Positions 29,101 through 35,649 of a stretch of 35,767 bases of DNA are shown here, in pieces. A model generated the notes under the pieces. That model worked only from the letters and a program-made list of their open reading frames with translations, ran no database searches and was not told the DNA's origin. Made by a program: the position numbers and the translations under genes. The stretch is from Sphingomonas sp. S-NIH.Pt15_0812. GTDB lineage: Bacteria > Pseudomonadota > Alphaproteobacteria > Sphingomonadales > Sphingomonadaceae. Within the stretch, counting starts at the first letter, position 1; every line of letters starts with the position of its first letter. The stretch lies in contig NZ_QLJH01000032.1 in NCBI RefSeq assembly GCF_003951315.1, positions 1-35,767 on the forward strand. The letters run 5' to 3'.

Positions 29101-29170
29101 GAACAACACCCTGTTCCGCTATGACCTGCTCGGGCGGCAGATCGTCATCGGCGCGACCACGCGCTTCTGA
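26123..29170 (+). CDS. TonB-dependent outer-membrane receptor
   Basis: A 1015-residue receptor. The signal peptide ends at AMA-QTQD (about residue 25). A plug domain (TonB-box-like NEIIVTGTRI, then IEEVLNRLPQVQ and VDRIDVLSGGASSVYGSDAVAGVVNFVLK) is followed by a 22-strand-type barrel ending in Phe (IVIGATTRF). No N-terminal STN signalling domain is present, so it does not drive an anti-sigma cascade. The size and loop composition match the large oligosaccharide- or peptide-type receptors frequent in sphingomonads; the ligand is not identifiable. AGGGGG six bases before the ATG supports the start. No dedicated transporter or hydrolase is next to it; the protease gene downstream is separated by a hairpin. 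Confidence 0.96.
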   Translation: MKFLKALLGTSCATAALVAAPAMAQTQDPTTAVGDPVASAKLAAASNDDRTRDSGNEIIVTGTRITRPNNSSAAPITTTTAAEITAQGATTIEEVLNRLPQVQANAEQNYADSDGRQRIKLRSLGFERTLTLVDGLRLGIQNGMDVSMIPNDLVDRIDVLSGGASSVYGSDAVAGVVNFVLKKDFNGIALSGNYSFFNHDNRANAVTAAANRAYFPTPLGQTNDGARANISLTAGKSFFDGALNITSYFNYRHSDQVNLGDRSLSACEVSQTLATGALNCTRSTYTQVGTIVPGGIGVGNTLVNNPDGSGTFVPYNSGPNTSTNPFDEIPFQRAFNRLNTGAFVNARISDDIELYSTAMFYRDRSSNTLPNRVYSYSAYGSTPFQTNCDNPFLSASQRTALCGTRTTGLAPLDVRYRFDALPLVRTSYENRGARIAGGLRGRVLDDAWNYDIAGVYSLMKGETTFPSQPDFDRVNRSLNVVNVNGTPTCASVVSGVDRACVPFDAFRPYNSNAALNTYLFTNGGARQNSTSQMWQALAVLNGDLGTYGITSPFAEQGVAIALASEFRAELYKGSANTLFRELAGGTDSRFTQNVVESNVEVQAPLVEHRRFAELLQVNGGYRVSKYNRLNGTFGTWKAEGIWTPVSDITLRASFNKAQRAPTVIEADQASNINYTTSGPNDPCASTRDPNSSDPNARIAPTASLEQCRRTGLPDNLYGSATLDCASLNTGCTVRNGGFNLKPETAYTKTFGVILRPRMVKGLTVSVDRFLINLNDSINFFQVSDFLNGCLTTGLQYYCRGIVRNPGTFTLNSQPTGNPTTGYFARGTTNTYKSNAHGWDFQGQYNLGLGGAGTLDMSFNGTLTTSVGGQGSPEAPATNCVGYYGGGCGESMPRWSHGLRTTWVSPDKFASISVNWRHISAMTIGFNAPASTGIPQNTPQIRKFYTGIPAYDYIDLATSFDVAKRFTLRIAVNNLFDRDPPLMPDSRNVLGLLRNNTLFRYDLLGRQIVIGATTRF

Positions 29171-29181
29171 TGATCCTGTCC

Positions 29182-29215
29182 CTTTCGGCGCGGCGATGGT
29201 TCGTCGCGCCGAAAG
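29182..29215 (+). terminator. Hairpin after the TonB-dependent receptor
   Basis: A perfect 11-bp stem, CTTTCGGCGCG/CGCGCCGAAAG, encloses a 12-base loop 12 bases past the stop codon. There is no T run, so termination may be partial or factor-assisted. Confidence 0.7.
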
Positions 29216-29300
29216 ACCCGGAACAGCCGGCGACACTTGCCCCCAAGTCGCTGTAAGTCCTTCATCCGCCATACAGCCGCCTCGGGCTATACAGCGGCGC

Positions 29301-29918
29301 ATGATCCCCCTGCCGGGCACGCATCCGCATTTCTATGCCATCGCCTTCGCCGCGATCGTCGTGCTGCTGGTGGCGCGCCGCATCCCGGTCTTTCGCACCC
29401 TGATCTCGCTGGCGAGCTGGGTGGCGATCCTGATCCTGATGGTCGTCGCGGTCGGACAGCGCCAGACCTTCGACCCCTATGTCGCCCGCGCGCTCCAATT
29501 CCTGCACCTGGAGGACCAGCGCGTCGAGGGTGGCGAGACCCGCATCCGCATGAGCCCCGATGGCCATTTCTGGATCCGCGCGAAGATCGGCGGGATCGAA
29601 CAGCGGATGCTGGTCGACAGCGGCGCGACCGTCACCGCGCTGTCGGCGCGCACCGCCGCCGCCGCCGACCTGGCGGTGGGCGACGGCATCGTGCCGGTGC
29701 TGCTGACCACCGCCAACGGCACGATCCGCGCGCAATCGGCGACGGTCGACGAGATGCGGCTGGGCAATATCGTCGCGCGCGACCTGCCGGTGGTGGTCTC
29801 CCCCGCCTTTGGCGACGTCAACGTCGTCGGCATGAACTTCCTGTCGCGGCTCAAGTCCTGGCGGGTCGAGGACAATGTGCTGATCCTGGTGCCGCACCAT
29901 CCGCAGGATCCCGCCTGA
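29301..29918 (+). CDS. Membrane-anchored retropepsin-like aspartic protease
   Basis: A 205-residue protein of the alphaproteobacterial retropepsin-like group. Two transmembrane segments (about 10-27 and 30-51) place the protease part in the periplasm. The single catalytic half-domain has MLVDSGATVTALS (D106-S107-G108) and closes with VVGMNFLSRLKSWRVEDNVLILVP, the usual 'GMxFL' strands. Retroviral-type proteases work as homodimers, each supplying one Asp, which should hold here. Natural substrates are mostly unknown. The ATG at 29301 has only a weak ribosome site but gives the correct membrane topology. It is followed 85 bases later by the aminopeptidase gene in the same direction. It is the intact reference for the two degenerate relatives in this window. 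Confidence 0.9.
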   Translation: MIPLPGTHPHFYAIAFAAIVVLLVARRIPVFRTLISLASWVAILILMVVAVGQRQTFDPYVARALQFLHLEDQRVEGGETRIRMSPDGHFWIRAKIGGIEQRMLVDSGATVTALSARTAAAADLAVGDGIVPVLLTTANGTIRAQSATVDEMRLGNIVARDLPVVVSPAFGDVNVVGMNFLSRLKSWRVEDNVLILVPHHPQDPA

Positions 29919-30003
29919 CGCGCCGCGCCCCTGTCCCTGCCCCGTGAAAACTGGCAGACCCGCCGGCCGAACCCACCCCATTCGACCGACGCGAGCCAGA
30001 TCC

Positions 30004-31806
30004 ATGTCCATCCATTCCGCCCGTCTCTCCGCCCTGCGCGACGAACTCCAGCGCCGGGGGCTGGACGGCTTCGCCGTACCGCTGACCGACGAGCATATGA
30101 GCGAATATGTCGGCGCCTATGCGCAGCGCCTCGCCTGGCTGACCGGGTTCGAGGGCTCGGCGGGCAGCGCGGTGGTGCTGGCGGACCGGGCCGCGATCTT
30201 CACCGACGGCCGCTACACCATCCAGGTGCGCGAACAGGTGTCGGCGGACGACTGGGCCTATGTCGGCGTCCCCGCCACCTCGGTCGCGGCCTGGCTGGCG
30301 GACCATGCGCCGGCCGGCGGGCGGATCGGCTACGACCCCTGGCTGCACACCCGCGCCTGGGTGAGGGAGGTCGAGGCCGCGCTTGCCGACACGGGCGCGG
30401 TGCTGGTGCCGGTGGAGAGCAACCCGATCGACGCGATCTGGAGCGACCAGCCCGCCCCCTCCCCCGCCCCGCTGGCGGTGCAGGACGAGCGCCATGCCGG
30501 CGTCGGGTCCGCCGCCAAGCGCGCCGAGATCGGCGACTGGCTGGCGGCGCGCGGCGCGGATGCGGTGGTGCTGGCGGCGCTCGACTCGATCGCCTGGACG
30601 CTCAACATCCGGGGCGGCGATGTCGACCATACGCCGGTCGCCCTGTCCTATGCGATCGTCCATGCCGATGGCGCGACCGACCTGTTCGTCGCGCCGGAGA
30701 AGCTGACCGAGGCGGTGCGCCAGCATCTGGGCAATTCGGTGCGCCTCCACCCGCGCGACGGCTTCGCGGCGGCGCTGGGCGGCTTTGCGGGCCGGACGGT
30801 GGTCGCCGACCCCAATGGCGCGGTGGCGGCGATCTTCGACGCGCTGGAGGCGGGCGGCGCGCGGGTGATGCCCGCCCGCGACCCCGTGATCCTGGCCAAG
30901 GCGATCAAGAACCCGGTCGAGGTCGCCGGCCACCGTGCCGCCTCGGCCCGCGACGGCGCGGCGCTGACCCGCTTCCTCCACTGGGTCGCGACCGCGGCGC
31001 AGGACGGATCGCAGACCGAACTTTCCGCCGCCGCGCGCCTGCTCGCCTTCCGCGAGGAGACGGGGCTGCTGCTCGACACCAGCTTCTCCACCATCTCCGC
31101 GACCGGCCCGCATGGCGCGATCCCGCATTACCACGTCACCGAGGAGTCGAACGCGCGGATCGAACCGGGCCAGCTCTTGCTGATCGATTCGGGCGGGCAA
31201 TATGCCGATGGCACCACCGATGTGACCCGGGTCATGCCGATCGGCGCGCCCACCGCGGAGATGCGCGACCGCTTCACCCGCGTGCTGAAGGGCCATATCG
31301 CCATCGCCACCGCCATCTTCCCCGACGGCACGATGGGCGGCCAGATCGACGCCTTCGCCCGCCGCCCGCTCTGGGAGGCGGGGCTCGACTTCGCGCACGG
31401 CACCGGCCACGGGATCGGCGCCTATCTGGCGGTGCATGAGGGGCCGCAGCGGATCGCCGCGCCCAACTATCCCGGCGGCCAGGCGCTGGAGCCGCTGCGC
31501 GAGGGGATGCTGCTGTCCAACGAGCCCGGCTATTACAAGGCGGGCGAATACGGCATCCGCATCGAGAACCTGGTCCGGATCGAGCGGCGCGCGATCGCGG
31601 GCGGCGATCCCGACCGGATCATGCTGGGATTCGAGACGCTGACCTATGCGCCGATCGAACGCGATCTGATCGATCCGGCCCTATTGACGCCCACCGAGCT
31701 TTCATGGCTCAATGCCTATCACGCCAAGGTGACGGAGATCATCGGCCCACAACTCGATGGAGAGGTGAAGGCATGGCTTTTGGGAAAATGCTCGCCCGTC
31801 GGCTGA
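30004..31806 (+). CDS. Xaa-Pro aminopeptidase (aminopeptidase P family)
   Basis: A 600-residue cytoplasmic M24B peptidase that removes N-terminal residues ahead of Pro. Two creatinase-like N-terminal domains precede the pita-bread catalytic domain, giving the three-domain length of the eukaryote-like class. Metal ligands are in LLIDSGGQY (Asp), TTDVTR (Asp), HGTGHGIG (His), LSNEPGYY (Glu) and IRIENLVR (Glu). The start was set at ATG 30004, the first Met of the domain; a GTG at 29944 would add 20 unlikely residues. A short gene for a membrane peptide begins inside its last 34 bases, so the two are coupled. It lies downstream of the retropepsin gene; a shared peptide-processing theme is only suggestive. 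Confidence 0.93.
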   Translation: MSIHSARLSALRDELQRRGLDGFAVPLTDEHMSEYVGAYAQRLAWLTGFEGSAGSAVVLADRAAIFTDGRYTIQVREQVSADDWAYVGVPATSVAAWLADHAPAGGRIGYDPWLHTRAWVREVEAALADTGAVLVPVESNPIDAIWSDQPAPSPAPLAVQDERHAGVGSAAKRAEIGDWLAARGADAVVLAALDSIAWTLNIRGGDVDHTPVALSYAIVHADGATDLFVAPEKLTEAVRQHLGNSVRLHPRDGFAAALGGFAGRTVVADPNGAVAAIFDALEAGGARVMPARDPVILAKAIKNPVEVAGHRAASARDGAALTRFLHWVATAAQDGSQTELSAAARLLAFREETGLLLDTSFSTISATGPHGAIPHYHVTEESNARIEPGQLLLIDSGGQYADGTTDVTRVMPIGAPTAEMRDRFTRVLKGHIAIATAIFPDGTMGGQIDAFARRPLWEAGLDFAHGTGHGIGAYLAVHEGPQRIAAPNYPGGQALEPLREGMLLSNEPGYYKAGEYGIRIENLVRIERRAIAGGDPDRIMLGFETLTYAPIERDLIDPALLTPTELSWLNAYHAKVTEIIGPQLDGEVKAWLLGKCSPVG

Positions 31807-31910
31807 TTCAGGTGACAGCCGTTCTCGCGGTCGGATGCGGCGCATCGTTCGCGGCTTGGCAGGCCGCGGGCGTCGCCACCTATGCGGCGGGGTCGCTGGT
31901 CCGACGCTGA
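31773..31910 (+). CDS. 45-residue membrane protein overlapping the aminopeptidase gene
   Basis: A short gene in a different frame from the aminopeptidase, starting 34 bases before its stop. The ATG at 31773 has GGAGAGG about seven bases upstream, the strongest ribosome site in this area. The product has a basic start (MAFGKMLARRL) and one hydrophobic helix (about 12-40) ending in Arg-Arg, so a single-pass inner-membrane protein is likely. I recognise no family. Its 3' end overlaps, on the opposite strand, the last 31 bases of the gene at 31880-32053. Confidence 0.6.
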   Translation: MAFGKMLARRLIQVTAVLAVGCGASFAAWQAAGVATYAAGSLVRR

Positions 31911-32053
31911 CCGTCGGCCTCCGTCCCGCCCTCCCGGTCGTCCGCCGGCCCCGCGTCGGCGGCCCCCCGGGCTTCGCGTGCCTGGGCCTTCCGGCGCTTC
32001 AGGTTGGTCCGCAATTGCGACGCCAATCGCGTCGCCCGATCGTCCTTCATCAT
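31880..32053 (-). CDS. 57-residue charged small protein
   Basis: Two consecutive ATG codons start a 57- or 56-residue frame: MKDDRATRLASQLRTNLKRR then KAQAREARGAADAG and an Asp/Glu-rich tail to TAG. The basic helix with LxxQLRxNLxRRKAQAR resembles short conserved proteins of unknown function in sphingomonads. The resemblance is from memory and not checked. The ribosome site is weak (GCGAGAA). It is convergent with, and overlaps by 31 bases, the 45-residue membrane protein gene. It starts only about 30 bases from the promoter of tRNA-Thr, which points the other way. Confidence 0.6.
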   Translation of the reverse strand: MMKDDRATRLASQLRTNLKRRKAQAREARGAADAGPADDREGGTEADGQRRTSDPAA

Positions 32054-32082
32054 GTTTCTCGCTTACCGCCGAGCGGAATGGG

Positions 32083-32111
32083 TTGACAATGGTCGCTAGA
32101 ACCGCTTTAGG
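32083..32111 (+). promoter_or_regulatory. Promoter of tRNA-Thr
   Basis: A perfect -35 TTGACA (32083-32088) is followed after 17 bases by TTTAGG (32106-32111) as a poor -10. The tRNA begins 26 bases later. The -35 is convincing; the -10 less so. Confidence 0.55.
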
Positions 32112-32136
32112 CGCGCCTCACCCGAACGGGTCGAGT

Positions 32137-32211
<75 letters not shown>

Positions 32212-32220
32212 TTTCTTCCG

Positions 32221-32239
32221 ACGTCGTCCAGGACGACGT
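32221..32239 (+). terminator. Hairpin immediately downstream of tRNA-Thr
   Basis: ACGTCGTCC, one base, then GGACGACGT: a perfect 19-base inverted repeat starting nine bases after the CCA. It lacks a T run, so it is a likely but atypical transcript end. Confidence 0.5.
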
Positions 32240-32351
32240 TCACCATCGCCCCTCAGCCATCCCTCCCAGGGGATAAAGCCACCGAGGGGGGATCAGGCCC
32301 CCGCCAAAGACGAAGGGGCCAGCCAGCCAGCGACATAGCGATGCGCGGACC

Positions 32352-32399
32352 ATGACCCACCGATACGGGCAGGCCACGAGCCTGTCCGATGCGGGTCAT
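32352..32399. repeat. Imperfect intergenic palindrome
   Basis: ATGACCC (32352-32358) pairs with GGGTCAT (32393-32399), and GCAGGC (32369-32374) pairs with GCCTGT (32380-32385) around a 5-base loop, with an unpaired middle part. The structure is typical of dispersed intergenic repeats, but I cannot see other copies within this window. Confidence 0.45.
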
Positions 32400-32453
32400 C
32401 CGTGGTGAAAAGCGGCCGATCCGGGAGCCCGACGACATCGGATCGACCCAAGC

Positions 32454-32532
32454 CGTCGTTGCGAGCGGCGCGAAGCAATCCAGGGCGTCATGCGCGCGGC
32501 GGGTGGATCGCCCCACTGCGCTCGCAATGACG
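32454..32532. repeat. Dispersed palindromic repeat (GTCNTTGCGAGCG type)
   Basis: Left arm 32454-32482 (CGTCGTTGCGAGCG ... GCAATCCA) is matched imperfectly by right arm 32504-32532 (TGGATCGC ... CGCTCGCAATGACG). The core GTCATTGCGAGCG ... AAGCAATCC is a very common intergenic repeat sequence in alphaproteobacteria (established from general knowledge). One copy is seen here. Confidence 0.7.
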
Positions 32533-32640
32533 ATCCCCAGCCGAAATCATGTCATCGGGCATTAGGAGCGACGAAACTCCACCCCGCCATGCGGGGTAAG
32601 AGAATTGCCCGCTCAGAGCTTGGTGCCAACCCGGCGTGGA

Positions 32641-33132
32641 TCAGGGCCGGGTACGACCCGCGCCACCGCCGCCGCCACCGGCAGGGCCACCGGCCCCCGC
32701 CGCGCCGACCGTGCCGATATTGCCGAACAGGTCCTGGAAGAAGCCGCGCTGGCGGCCGAGCGTCGGCGTCGTCTTGCCATAGGGGCTGACCGAGGCGACC
32801 TGGGCGACGCCGCCGCGCCGGATCGCGCTGACGTTGCCGGCCTGGTCGAAGCTGATCTGCACCGTGATCTGGTCGCGGACCTTGGGGACCTGATAGCCAT
32901 AGTTGCGGCTGTCGCGCGCGACATAATACCAGTCGCCCTGGCCGAAGGCGGTGGTCAGCGTCGGCTTGCCCAGGGTCGCCTGGACCGAGGCGCGATTGTC
33001 GACGCCCGGCTGCACCGAATTGACCAGGTCGCTGTCGACCACATAGCCCTGATGCGAGCGGAGCGGCGCGCATCCCGCTGCGAGGAGGCCGACACCCGCG
33101 ACCAGCGCGAGAGAGGCGAGGGGATGGCGCAT
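32641..33132 (-). CDS. bamE: Outer membrane protein assembly factor BamE (SmpA/OmlA lipoprotein)
   Basis: A 163-residue outer-membrane lipoprotein of the beta-barrel assembly machinery. The signal peptide ends with lipobox LAAGC. The BamE fold follows: SVQPGVDNRASVQATLGKPT, WYYVARDSRNYGYQ and ISFDQAGNVSAI. A Gly-rich tail of about 25 residues (GAAGAGGPAGGGGGGAG) is an addition to the core. GGAG nine bases before the ATG supports the start. It is divergent from the bc1-assembly chaperone, an order seen in other alphaproteobacteria, and it ends next to the intergenic palindromes. Confidence 0.9.
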   Translation of the reverse strand: MRHPLASLALVAGVGLLAAGCAPLRSHQGYVVDSDLVNSVQPGVDNRASVQATLGKPTLTTAFGQGDWYYVARDSRNYGYQVPKVRDQITVQISFDQAGNVSAIRRGGVAQVASVSPYGKTTPTLGRQRGFFQDLFGNIGTVGAAGAGGPAGGGGGGAGRTRP

Positions 33133-33255
33133 GGACGATAACTCCGGGCGGGCACGGGACGCTGAACGACGACGGCCGATTGCATCGGTCGCCGATCGCC
33201 TCGATATGCGAGGGCGTCGCGGTGCACAAGCCGCGTGAAGCGGGAGGACGCGCGA

Positions 33256-33768
33256 TTGGGCTGGCTGGGCAAGCTGTTCGGCGGCGGCAGACAGGCGGAT
33301 GCCGCCCTGCCGCTCTATAATGCGGTGGTGCTGCACGCCCGCCAGGAGCATTGGTATCTGGCGGGCGCGGTGCCCGACACGGTCGATGGCCGGTTCGACA
33401 TGATCGCGGCCGTGCTGGCGATGGTGCTGCTGCGGCTGGAGGACGACCCCGCCGGGGCCGAACCCGCCGCACGGCTGACCGAACGCTTCGTCGACGACAT
33501 GGACGCGCAACTGCGCCAGCTCGGCATCGGCGACATCGTCGTCGGCAAGCAGATCGGCCGGATGATGGCGGCGCTGGGCGGCCGCCTCGGCGCCTATCGC
33601 GACGGGCTGGCGGATGGCGGGTTCGAGGAGGCGCTGGTCCGCAACCTCTATCGCGGCACCCCGCCCGATCCGGCGGCGCTCGCCCATGTCGCCGACCGCT
33701 TGCGCCAGTTGCGTGCCGACCTCACTTCCCTGCCCATCGACCAGCTTCTGACCGGATATCTGCCATGA
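33256..33768 (+). CDS. Ubiquinol-cytochrome c chaperone family protein (CBP3/UQCC1-like)
   Basis: A 170-residue protein with the family core AALPLYNAVVLHARQEHWY, DTVDGRFDMIAAVLAMVLLRL and FVDDMDAQLRQLGIGDIVVGKQIGRMM, ending VRNLY. Mitochondrial relatives (Cbp3) bind newly made cytochrome b during bc1-complex assembly, and the bacterial protein is expected to help complex III assembly. I chose TTG 33256, which has GGGAGG eight bases upstream and gives MGWLGKLFGGG. GTG 33235 would add seven residues without a ribosome site. Its stop overlaps the next ATG by four bases. Confidence 0.88.
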   Translation: MGWLGKLFGGGRQADAALPLYNAVVLHARQEHWYLAGAVPDTVDGRFDMIAAVLAMVLLRLEDDPAGAEPAARLTERFVDDMDAQLRQLGIGDIVVGKQIGRMMAALGGRLGAYRDGLADGGFEEALVRNLYRGTPPDPAALAHVADRLRQLRADLTSLPIDQLLTGYLP

Positions 33769-34292
33769 CCCCCGAATTCTCCCGCCCCGAACGCCTCGAC
33801 ACGATCGGCGAGGGCGAGCGCAGCATCACGATTTCGGCGGAGGCGGAGGAGCGGCGCAAGCTCGCCGCCCGGTTCGGCATCGTCGCGGTCGATTCGCTCG
33901 CCGCCACGCTGACGATCCGCCGCGACGCCAGCGGCATCCTGGCGACCGGCCGGGTGACGGGCCAGGTCGTCCAGTCCTGCTCGATCACCAGCGATCCGCT
34001 GACCATCGCGATCGACGAGCCGCTCGCCCTGCGCTTCGTCGAGCCGGTGGCGGGCGAGGAGGAGGTGGAGCTGTCCGCCGACGCGCTCGACACCGTCGAG
34101 ATCGAGGGCAGCGCGATCGACCTGGGCGAGGCGGCGGCGGAGACGATGGCGCTGGCGCTCGATCCCTTCCCGCGCGGCCCCGGCGCGGCGGAGGCGCTGA
34201 AGCGCGCCGGCGTGGTCGGCGAGGACGAGGCGGCCACGGTGACCGGCCCGTTCAGCGCCCTGGCCGGCCTGAAGAAGACGCTGGGCGGCTGA
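33765..34292 (+). CDS. DUF177 (YceD) family protein
   Basis: A 175-residue cytoplasmic protein with the DUF177 layout: FSRPERLDTIGEGERSITI at the start, a central VTGQVVQSCSITSDPLTI segment, acidic EEEVELSADALDTVEIEGSAIDLGEAAAETMALALDPFPRGPGA, and the C-terminal PFSALAGLK. Bacterial YceD relatives affect 23S rRNA levels; the exact activity is unclear. It is coupled to the upstream chaperone gene (ATGA overlap). The rpmF and plsX genes that commonly follow it are absent here; a GC-rich double hairpin and a convergent gene follow instead. Confidence 0.92.
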   Translation: MTPEFSRPERLDTIGEGERSITISAEAEERRKLAARFGIVAVDSLAATLTIRRDASGILATGRVTGQVVQSCSITSDPLTIAIDEPLALRFVEPVAGEEEVELSADALDTVEIEGSAIDLGEAAAETMALALDPFPRGPGAAEALKRAGVVGEDEAATVTGPFSALAGLKKTLGG

Positions 34293-34297
34293 ATTCC

Positions 34298-34340
34298 GCC
34301 CCCTTCACCCCGGTCGGGGTCGGGGGGCGTCCTGCCCCCC
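34298..34340. terminator. Overlapping hairpins between convergent genes
   Basis: A stem of CCCCC...ACCCC and GGGGT-C-GGGGGG (34299-34327) and an alternative stem, GGGGGG/CCCCCC (34322-34327 with 34335-34340), share the same G run. They fill the 48-base gap between the DUF177 stop and the GNAT stop and probably end both transcripts. No T run is present. Confidence 0.6.
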
Positions 34341-34619
34341 TCACCCCAGCAGGTCGCGATAGGTCGGATGGCGATCGATGAACGCCTTCACGAACGGGCA
34401 TTGCGGCACCACCCGCAACCCCTGGTCCCGCGCGCTGTCGAGCGCCCCCCGGATCAGCTTGCTGCCGACGCCGCGCCCCTCGATCTCGGGTGGTACCAGC
34501 GTATGGGTGAAGACGATCACCCCGCCCTCGCGCTGATAGGCGGCGACGGCGGTCTGGCCATCGACCTCGAGGGTGAATTCCTGTTCGGCGCGATTGTCGC
34601 GGAGCTGTTGCATCGTCAT
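34341..34619 (-). CDS. Small GNAT-family N-acetyltransferase (NATD1/YjdJ-like)
   Basis: A 92-residue acetyltransferase of the minimal NATD1 type: VFTHTLVPPEIEGRGVGSKL contains the acetyl-CoA-binding pattern R/Q-x2-G-x-G/S (EGRGVGSKL), and the closing stretch VVPQCPFVKAFIDRHPTYRDLL is the family signature. The substrate is unknown. The start is the first of two close ATGs (34619 and 34613). It is convergent with the DUF177 gene and followed upstream by the degenerate retropepsin-like gene in the same direction. Confidence 0.93.
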   Translation of the reverse strand: MTMQQLRDNRAEQEFTLEVDGQTAVAAYQREGGVIVFTHTLVPPEIEGRGVGSKLIRGALDSARDQGLRVVPQCPFVKAFIDRHPTYRDLLG

Positions 34620-34680
34620 CGAACGCGCTCTGCCCGATCCGGGTCCGTGCTGCCCAGACCCATTCCATGCCCCGGTTGCG

Positions 34681-35595
34681 TCAGGCGCAGCGCAGCGTGA
34701 TCCGCCGCGCCGGCTTGTCGAACAGGATCGACGAACAGCGCGACAGCATGTCCGTCCCCAGGGTCAGCCGGTCACGCGACGGATCGGCCTTCTTGCCGCG
34801 TGCCACCACCACCACCTCGTCCGGATCGGGCTCCGCCTCGGCGATGGCCGAGGTGCGGCCATAATCACCGGTCCGCGCGCCCAGCGTCGCCAGCATGAGC
34901 GACCCGATCGCCAATGGCCGCGCCAGCGTCAGCATACGGACCGGACGCCGGATGCCGAAGGCGATCTCGACCGGCACCGCCGCGCCGGATAGCGTGCCGC
35001 CCTGCGCCGCGGCCAGCCGGACCGCCGCCCCCGCCGTCGCCAGCGTGCGCGGATGAAAGGGATCGAAGCGCAGCCGCATCGGCCGGCCATCGACCAGGAT
35101 CATCGCATCGCTCGCGCCCCATTCGCCGAACAGGCCGCCCGATTTCATCATCGGCAGCGTCACCGACCGCTCCCCCGCGACCGGCGGCCGCAGGACGAAG
35201 CGGACCAGCGGCTCGGGCACCCCGCCCGGCCCCAGCGACCCGGCGATCCCTTCGGTGTGGGGCACCGTCGCCCAACCGATCCGTCGCTTGAACGGTGCGG
35301 TTCCGGACAGCACGAGCGAACCCACCGCCGTCTGCCCCTTGAACACATGCGGTCCCACCGCGAACCCCATGGGGAACGGCCCCGCCTTCAATCCCGCAAG
35401 CGCGGCATGAGCCGAATCGAGCATCGGCATCGCGATCATCGCGGGGTCGATCCGCACGGTCATCGCCGCATCCCCCACCCGCGCCGCGACCAGCCCGTCC
35501 GGCGGCACCAGCCGTTCACGGGGCGCGTCCTTTGCGGGCAACGCCGCCCCGACCGCGAGCAATCCGCTTGCTGCGATCCAACGCCATGCCGCCAT
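34681..35595 (-). CDS. Exported tandem retropepsin-like protein with Asp-Pro active-site positions
   Basis: A 304-residue periplasmic protein. The signal peptide is MAAWRWIAASGLLAVGAALP-AKD. Two half-domain-like regions follow. The first has GDAAMTVRIDPAMIAM (D50-P51-A52). The second has VDGRPMRLRFDPFHPRTLAT (D178-P179-F180) and closes with LTLGTDMLSRCSSILFDKPARRITL, like the LGxDxL-D strands of retropepsins. In both halves the Asp is kept but Thr/Ser-Gly is lost. Two Cys (287 and 303) lie at the C-terminus and could form a disulfide. GGGAGG upstream supports ATG 35595. I recognise no named family; the retropepsin reading is a pattern match by eye. It shares the D-P-A feature with the protein at 11586-12233. 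Confidence 0.7.
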   Translation of the reverse strand: MAAWRWIAASGLLAVGAALPAKDAPRERLVPPDGLVAARVGDAAMTVRIDPAMIAMPMLDSAHAALAGLKAGPFPMGFAVGPHVFKGQTAVGSLVLSGTAPFKRRIGWATVPHTEGIAGSLGPGGVPEPLVRFVLRPPVAGERSVTLPMMKSGGLFGEWGASDAMILVDGRPMRLRFDPFHPRTLATAGAAVRLAAAQGGTLSGAAVPVEIAFGIRRPVRMLTLARPLAIGSLMLATLGARTGDYGRTSAIAEAEPDPDEVVVVARGKKADPSRDRLTLGTDMLSRCSSILFDKPARRITLRCA

Positions 35596-35610
35596 GCTGC
35601 CTACCCTCCC

Positions 35611-35649
35611 GCGGCGAAGGCGCCGCAGCGACAGCATGTCATGTCGCTG
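35611..35649. other. Two hairpins upstream of the 34681-35595 gene
   Basis: GCGGCG-AAGG-CGCCGC (35611-35626) and CAGCGACA/TGTCGCTG (35626-35633 with 35642-35649, 8-base loop) share one base. They lie 16-54 bases upstream of the ATG and would be in the mRNA leader or the promoter. No regulator is implied. Confidence 0.45.

Larger units (their letters stand above)
32212..32640. other. 429-base non-coding interval after tRNA-Thr
   Basis: No protein gene is supportable. It holds a perfect hairpin just after the tRNA (32221-32239) and two larger imperfect palindromes (32352-32399 and 32454-32532), described separately. It then runs to the bamE stop codon at 32641. Confidence 0.7.
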
